From DATEPR01 sp036491115 (GTDB lineage: Bacteria; Actinomycetota; Actinomycetes; Mycobacteriales; Pseudonocardiaceae), in assembly GCA_036491115.1 (NCBI GenBank), contig DASXCQ010000078.1:124001-188000 (forward strand): DNA of 64,000 nucleotides, written 5' to 3'. Both the position numbers and the translations under genes were made by a program. The notes beneath the pieces are model-generated. The model had not been told where the DNA came from. It was given only the letters and a program-made list of their open reading frames with translations, and did no database searches. Each line of letters opens with the position of its first letter. Position 1 is the stretch's first letter. Below are positions 59,995-64,000 of this stretch, one piece after another.

Positions 59995-60061
59995 CCGAGG
60001 CAATGCGCCGTGGTCGGTCAATCCGCTGACCGAGCGAACCCGTTCACAGTCCCCACGAGAC

Positions 60062-60120
60062 CGTCAAAATGTTGATAAGATAGCTCCGAAAGTAGATTGT
60101 ATTGGCCGGCCATTTTGACG
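60062..60120. promoter_or_regulatory. 10-bp inverted repeat flanking the A/T-rich promoter of the subtilase
   Basis: CGTCAAAATG (60062-60071) and CATTTTGACG (60111-60120) are perfect inverted repeats with 39 bp between; the right arm ends one base before the ATG at 60122. The enclosed region is the most A/T-rich part nearby and holds promoter-like boxes (TTGATA at 60072, TAGATT at 60093). No Shine-Dalgarno is present. It may be a two-site operator, or a structure covering the start codon. Confidence 0.55.
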
Positions 60121-60121
60121 A

Positions 60122-63100
60122 ATGCTTTCCGGCATGAGCGGCAGACGTCATCTCCGCTTGGTACTGGCGACGGCAACGGTGGCGCTTACCGCGACCTCCG
60201 TTGCCAGCGTCCAGGCCAACGCGGCACCCCAAGTGGGCAGTGGTAAGAGTGAGGCCGTCATCGTCCTGATGCGGGCCCAACATCCCGACCTGAAGCCGAA
60301 GATCGACGCGGTCGCGCGGTCCCGCGCGGTCAACGCCGACCAGGCCGGGATCGTCTCGGACCTGCACAACAGCGGTGCGACCCACATCCAGCAACTGGAC
60401 ACGGTCAGCGCGGTCGCGGCCACCGCCAGCCAGAGCGAGATCAGCCGGCTGCAGGCCAACCCGGCGGTGGCCGACGTGGTGCCGGACCGGATCATCTCGG
60501 TGCCCAGCACGGCCGGCGTGATGGCGCACGCGACCGAGCAGCCGGGCGGCCGGGCGGCGTGCACCGCCGACCCGAGCAAGCCGCAGATCGAGCCCGAGGC
60601 GCTCGGCCTGACCAACACCGACAAGGCGCAGGCGATCGCCACCGGCAAGGGCGTGAAGGTCGCGTTCATGGCCGACGGCATCGACATCAACAATCCCGAC
60701 TTCATCCGGCCGGACGGCACCCCGGTCTTCTCCGACTACCAGGACTTCTCCGGCGACGGCAAGAACGACGCCAGCGGTGGCGCCGAGGCGTTCGGTGACG
60801 CCAGCTCGATCGCCGCGCAGGGCAACACCACATTCGACCTGTCGACCGCACTGCCCAACGCGGGCCTGCCGGCCGGCTGCACGTTCCGCATCAAGGGTTT
60901 CGCGCCCGGCGCGTCCCTGGTCGGCATCAAGGTGTTCGGCGAGTTCGGTGCGCCCGAGTCGGCGTTCGTCCGCGGCATCGACTACGCGGTGAACGTGGAC
61001 AAGGTCGACGTCATCAACCAGTCGTTCGGCGCGACCCTGTTCCCGGACGGCGCCGTCGACCCGATCGCGCTGGCCGACGAGGCCGCGATCGCCGCGGGCG
61101 TGACCGTGGTGGCCTCCAGTGGTGACTCCGGCCAGTCCGGCACCGTCGGCACGCCCTCCAGCGCCCCCGACGTGATCGCCGCCGCCGGCACCACGGCCTT
61201 CCGGCTGGACGCCCAGGACAAGGGCTACTCCGGATTCGTCAGCAACAACATCTCCGGGCTGTCCTCCGGTGGCCCGACGTTGGACAACAAGTACGTCGAC
61301 ATCGTGGCGCCCTCCCAGTCCGCCATGACCGACTGCACCGTCGGGGCCCCATGGCCGGAATGCACCCAGAACAGCGAGTCGTTCGGCGGGACCAGCGAGT
61401 CCTCGCCGTTCATCGCGGGCGCCGCGGCGCTGGTGATCCAGGCGTACGAGGACAGCCACCACGGTGTCCGGCCCACACCCGCCCTGGTCAAGCAGCTCCT
61501 GCTGGGCACGGCGACCGACCTCGACGTGCCGTCCGACCAGCAGGGTGCCGGCCTGCTGAACAGCCTCGCCGCCGTCCAGGCGGCCAGGGCCATCGGCACC
61601 GGCGCCGGCGGCAGCTCCGCGCTGGTCCCGTCCTCGACCCAGTTCGACATCACGGGCGCGAGCGGCACCACCCAGCACGCGACGGAGACGCTGACCAACA
61701 CGTCCGGCAAGGCGCAGACCGTGACGGGCACGTCCCGCACGCTCGGCTCGTCCATCTTCCAGGTCAACAAGACCGTGCAGGTGACGGGCGCGACCCCGCC
61801 GCCGGCCAACCCGCCGGGCGGTCCCGGTGAAGCGGCCCAGGCAGCACCGTCGTTCACCTTCACCGTGCCGAAGAACGTGCCCTTCATGACGGCCGAGATG
61901 ATCTGGCCGGGCACGCGCACGTCGGGTCAGCTCGACCTGGAGCTGTTCGACCCGCACGGCAACTTCGTCGGGGAGTCCTACGACTTCGGGTTCACCGACT
62001 TCCAGCACATCTCGGTGCACAACCCGACGCCGGGCACCTGGACCGAGAAGATCCTGTGGAACAACGGCCGCGACCACTTCCAGGAAACCCTCGACGCGCC
62101 CGGCACGTTCCGTGGCGCCGTGACGCTGCAGAACACCGGCTTCCGGTACGTCTCCGCGGGGACCAACACGGTCACGAAGACGATCCCGGCCGGCGGTTCG
62201 GCCAAGTTCGCCTTCACCGTGCCGCTGCCCAAGGCGGCCGGTGACGCCCCGGCGTCGCTGCAGTTCGACTCCAACCGGGGCACGCACCTGTCGGTGCCGC
62301 TGGCCCGCAGGGTGCTGATCCCGACCACGGGCAACGGCCGGTTCACCACCACCATCACCGGTGGCGTCGGACGTGGCCTGAACCAGTACCTGAGCTACTT
62401 CATGGACGTGCCCAAGGGCAAGCAGGACATGACGCTCAACTTCACCACGATCGATCCGGCGACCTCGGTGGGCTTCCTCCTGGTCAGCCCGACCGGTCAG
62501 GTCCTCTCCGGCGACACCAACGCCGTGGAGACGGCGTGGAACACCGGTGACGCCGTGTCGACCGACGCGGCGGAGATGACCGTCAACCAGCCGGCGAGCG
62601 GCCGGTGGGAGGTCATCGCCTTCCTGGAGAGCCCGTCCAGCGGGACCGAGTTCAGCCAGACGGTGCACGGGCAGGTCCAGTTCAACACGGTCCACGCCCA
62701 GGCGAACGGCTTGCCGGGCAGCGCGCACACCACGCTGACCGGTGCCGTCCAGGCCACGGTGAAGGTGCGCAACACCAGCTCCGCCGGTGAGTTCTTCTTC
62801 CTCGACCCGAGGTTGAACAAGCAGGCCGACGTCACGCTGCCGCCGATCGCCGGGCAGAGCAACATCGACCTGCCGGAGGACACGGCGGACACCAGCCCGC
62901 CGGTGTACAACGTGCCGACGCACACCACCACGCTGACGCAGCACTTCAGCTCGACCGTTCCGGCGGACGACTACCTGGAGTTCGGCGACGGCAACCCCGG
63001 CCCGTACCTGTTCGCCGGGACGAGTGGCGTGAACACCATCTCGGACGCCGACCAACTGGCGTTCGGCCCGTGGTTCACCGACGTCGGTGAGGTCGGTCCG

Positions 63101-63397
63101 TTCCCGGACACCGCACCTGCCGGCACGGCGAACCTGTCGCTGACCGCGCACATGCAGCCGTTCGACGGTGCGGTCACCTCGGGCACGGGTGACTTCTGGC
63201 AGACCGCCGTGGGCGGCGACGCGGGCAACGCGGTGTTCATCCCGGCGGGTGGCACTGCCACCATCCCGGTGACCATCACGCCGACCGCCAAGTCGGGCAC
63301 GATCGTGCAGGGCACCCTGTACGTCGACACCTGGAACAACCTGTTCGGCCAGGGTTCGGAACTGGCCGGCATCCCGTACAGCTACACGGCTGGCTGA
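60122..63397 (+). CDS. secreted subtilase-family protease with a sedolisin-like active site
   Basis: A 1091-residue secreted protein: Sec signal (1-35, ending QANAAPQ), an inhibitor_I9-like propeptide (about 43-130), the protease domain (170-455) and about 630 residues of beta-rich domains with PPC-like segments. Asp185 (VAFMADGIDINNPDF) and Ser425 (FGGTSESSPFIAG) match a subtilase, but the GHGT histidine motif is absent: that region reads GGAEAFGDASSIAAQ. The oxyanion residue is Asp335 in VVASSGDSG, as in sedolisins (S53), and Glu222/Asp226 give an ExxxD pair. An acid-type Ser-Glu-Asp centre is therefore possible. Extracellular, likely cleaved from its propeptide. Confidence 0.95.
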   Translation: MLSGMSGRRHLRLVLATATVALTATSVASVQANAAPQVGSGKSEAVIVLMRAQHPDLKPKIDAVARSRAVNADQAGIVSDLHNSGATHIQQLDTVSAVAATASQSEISRLQANPAVADVVPDRIISVPSTAGVMAHATEQPGGRAACTADPSKPQIEPEALGLTNTDKAQAIATGKGVKVAFMADGIDINNPDFIRPDGTPVFSDYQDFSGDGKNDASGGAEAFGDASSIAAQGNTTFDLSTALPNAGLPAGCTFRIKGFAPGASLVGIKVFGEFGAPESAFVRGIDYAVNVDKVDVINQSFGATLFPDGAVDPIALADEAAIAAGVTVVASSGDSGQSGTVGTPSSAPDVIAAAGTTAFRLDAQDKGYSGFVSNNISGLSSGGPTLDNKYVDIVAPSQSAMTDCTVGAPWPECTQNSESFGGTSESSPFIAGAAALVIQAYEDSHHGVRPTPALVKQLLLGTATDLDVPSDQQGAGLLNSLAAVQAARAIGTGAGGSSALVPSSTQFDITGASGTTQHATETLTNTSGKAQTVTGTSRTLGSSIFQVNKTVQVTGATPPPANPPGGPGEAAQAAPSFTFTVPKNVPFMTAEMIWPGTRTSGQLDLELFDPHGNFVGESYDFGFTDFQHISVHNPTPGTWTEKILWNNGRDHFQETLDAPGTFRGAVTLQNTGFRYVSAGTNTVTKTIPAGGSAKFAFTVPLPKAAGDAPASLQFDSNRGTHLSVPLARRVLIPTTGNGRFTTTITGGVGRGLNQYLSYFMDVPKGKQDMTLNFTTIDPATSVGFLLVSPTGQVLSGDTNAVETAWNTGDAVSTDAAEMTVNQPASGRWEVIAFLESPSSGTEFSQTVHGQVQFNTVHAQANGLPGSAHTTLTGAVQATVKVRNTSSAGEFFFLDPRLNKQADVTLPPIAGQSNIDLPEDTADTSPPVYNVPTHTTTLTQHFSSTVPADDYLEFGDGNPGPYLFAGTSGVNTISDADQLAFGPWFTDVGEVGPFPDTAPAGTANLSLTAHMQPFDGAVTSGTGDFWQTAVGGDAGNAVFIPAGGTATIPVTITPTAKSGTIVQGTLYVDTWNNLFGQGSELAGIPYSYTAG

Positions 63398-63648
63398 TCT
63401 TCGGGAGAGTGCGGGGCACCGGTGCGAGCCGGTGCCCCGCACTCGTGTTTGACGGCGCGCACGAACGGCCGAAGGTCGACCCGCAGGATCGGCCCGCCGG
63501 GATTCTTGGAGTCCCGGACGGCCGCGAGATCGCCGGCCAGTTCGACGCAGCTAGTGCCGTTGCTGCTGTAGCTCGCCTTGCGCCACGACACCTGGACGCA
63601 GTTGGAGCCGTTGCTGCTGTAGCTGGACGTCCGCCATGCGGTATCCAT
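63382..63648 (-). CDS. DUF397 protein with a duplicated N-terminal repeat
   Basis: An 88-residue DUF397 protein next to an XRE regulator, as usual. It begins with two copies of the 17-residue DUF397 opening (WRTSSYSSNGSNCVQVS and WRKASYSSNGTSCVELA), then AAVRDSKNPGGPILRVDLRP. At DNA level the exact 17-mer at 63557-63573 recurs at 63608-63624. The C-terminal ~19 residues read through the terminator hairpin at 63407-63444 and are not family-like, so the natural stop may have been lost; the frame ends inside the subtilase 3' end. Confidence 0.88.
   Translation of the reverse strand: MDTAWRTSSYSSNGSNCVQVSWRKASYSSNGTSCVELAGDLAAVRDSKNPGGPILRVDLRPFVRAVKHECGAPARTGAPHSPEDQPAV
63407..63444. terminator. 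strong bidirectional hairpin terminator
   Basis: A perfect 16-bp inverted repeat (GAGTGCGGGGCACCGG at 63407-63422, its complement at 63429-63444) with a 6-nt loop, followed by GTGTTT on the plus strand, lies ten bases after the subtilase stop. It also falls within the 3' end of the convergent DUF397 frame. Confidence 0.85.
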
Positions 63649-63666
63649 CGGTGATTCCTTTCCCGA

Positions 63667-64000
63667 TCAGCCCAGCCGCGCCGCGATCGCCTTCACGGAC
63701 TTCGGCTGCGACAGCGCTGCTGAGCGCAAGAGTTCCGCGCTCGCAGTGTACTTCTCGACCTGCCGCTGATCTTGAATGTAGATGGCGTCATCGGGGATCT
63801 CGACGTAGCCGACGGACTGCGCCTCGTGGAAGTGCAGCAAGTCGAACCGGCCCTCCAGACCGTCGTGCCTCCCGACGGCGGTCGGCAGGACGAGGATCTC
63901 CACGTTGTCCCGCTTGGCGAGGTCGATCAGGTGCCGGAGTTGGCCGCGCATGACGGCCTTGTCGCCCCCGATCGGCCGGTCGAGGATCGACTCCTCGATC
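63667..64000 (-). CDS. XRE-family regulator, DUF5753 C-terminal part (5' end outside window)
   Basis: The frame is open to the right edge, about 111 codons. It has the end of a DUF5753 domain: ILDRPIGGDKAVMRGQLRHL, NVEILVLPTAVGRHDGLEGR, FDLLHFHEAQSVGYVEIPDD and VEKYTASAELLRSAALSQPK. The family's helix-turn-helix must lie beyond the window. It is followed 18 bp later by the DUF397 gene, forming the same pair as at 2437-3431. Confidence 0.9.
   Translation of the reverse strand, partial: IEESILDRPIGGDKAVMRGQLRHLIDLAKRDNVEILVLPTAVGRHDGLEGRFDLLHFHEAQSVGYVEIPDDAIYIQDQRQVEKYTASAELLRSAALSQPKSVKAIAARLG

Noticed and set aside
60044..63442. A 1132-codon open frame on the minus strand
   Set aside because: It is the exact antisense shadow of the subtilase. 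Its protein is a low-complexity Arg/Gly/Val composition and has no domain; GC-rich DNA makes such frames.
1..64000. CRISPR arrays, rRNA, tRNA, IS elements
   Set aside because: No regularly spaced direct repeats, no rRNA or tRNA-like sequence and no transposase were seen by eye; a covariance-model tRNA scan would be needed for a firm negative.

Overview
The window reads as chromosomal DNA from a high-GC filamentous actinomycete, most like the Pseudonocardiales. Supporting signs are the very strong G/C third-position bias, XRE (DUF5753) regulators paired with DUF397 proteins at both ends, three tandem Methyltransf_19 (PF04672) enzymes, an F420/PPOX-type protein, many TetR regulators, frequent GTG starts, ATGA/GTGA gene overlaps, and numerous leaderless promoters with a TANNNT box 6-8 nt before the start codon. 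I see no rRNA or tRNA gene, CRISPR array, intact insertion sequence or prophage; the only mobile trace is a 46-codon integrase-like tail near 18.6 kb.

Layout. 1-3.4 kb: edge of a CoxM-type FAD subunit, a LysR regulator, two small unknown genes, and an XRE/DUF397 pair whose XRE gene has an apparent one-base frameshift. 3.4-9.2 kb: PPOX protein, ArsR regulator with MFS exporter, P450, two TetRs, a methyltransferase and a small unknown. 9.3-14.6 kb: papain-like protease, membrane protein, a two-gene cassette ending in a nuclease-like effector with NLS-like basic clusters, and a GGDEF/EAL protein. 14.7-18.0 kb: acetyltransferase plus three tandem methyltransferases. 18.2-18.7 kb: a recombination scar. 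19.3-24.5 kb: glycerol locus (glpF-glpK, an IclR/GylR-like regulator with clear palindromic operators, a second glpK, an S4 protein). 24.5-31.0 kb: DUF402, a 14-TM exporter, gnd, and a large LuxR-type ATPase regulator. 31.0-34.5 kb: glutathione peroxidase, phosphatase-superfamily enzyme, VOC, GNAT and membrane proteins.

34.5-39.6 kb: an acyl-CoA operon (MaoC hydratase, two acyl-CoA dehydrogenase subunits, TetR) behind a palindromic operator, then an AhpD-like protein and an ornithine-cyclodeaminase-like protein. 39.6-42.6 kb: DUF998 membrane protein coupled to an in-frame fusion of a DMT transporter with a GT4 glycosyltransferase. 42.6-46.7 kb: 5'-truncated rtcB, DGPF protein with an ECF42-type sigma factor, glycerophosphodiesterase, acyl-CoA dehydrogenase. 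46.8-49.9 kb: Tat-exported DyP-like protein and a LigD-type PE-POL protein. 49.9-52.5 kb: srsABC-like phenolic-lipid operon (type III PKS, ICMT-type methyltransferase, FAD monooxygenase). 52.5-60.0 kb: oxidoreductase, MBL protein, HAD phosphatase, MEDS/ATPase sensor, sulfotransferase divergent from cysC, HhH-PHP protein, membrane protein. 60.1-64.0 kb: a large secreted subtilase whose active site looks like a sedolisin, then a DUF397 protein and an XRE regulator running off the edge.

The observations I rate highest are the nuclease-effector cassette (11.1-12.7 kb), the sedolisin-like active site (60.1-63.4 kb), the transporter-glycosyltransferase fusion (40.5-42.6 kb), the glycerol operators (21.74-21.87 kb), and the recurrent leaderless promoter pattern. 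All assignments come from reading the sequence; no database search was run.
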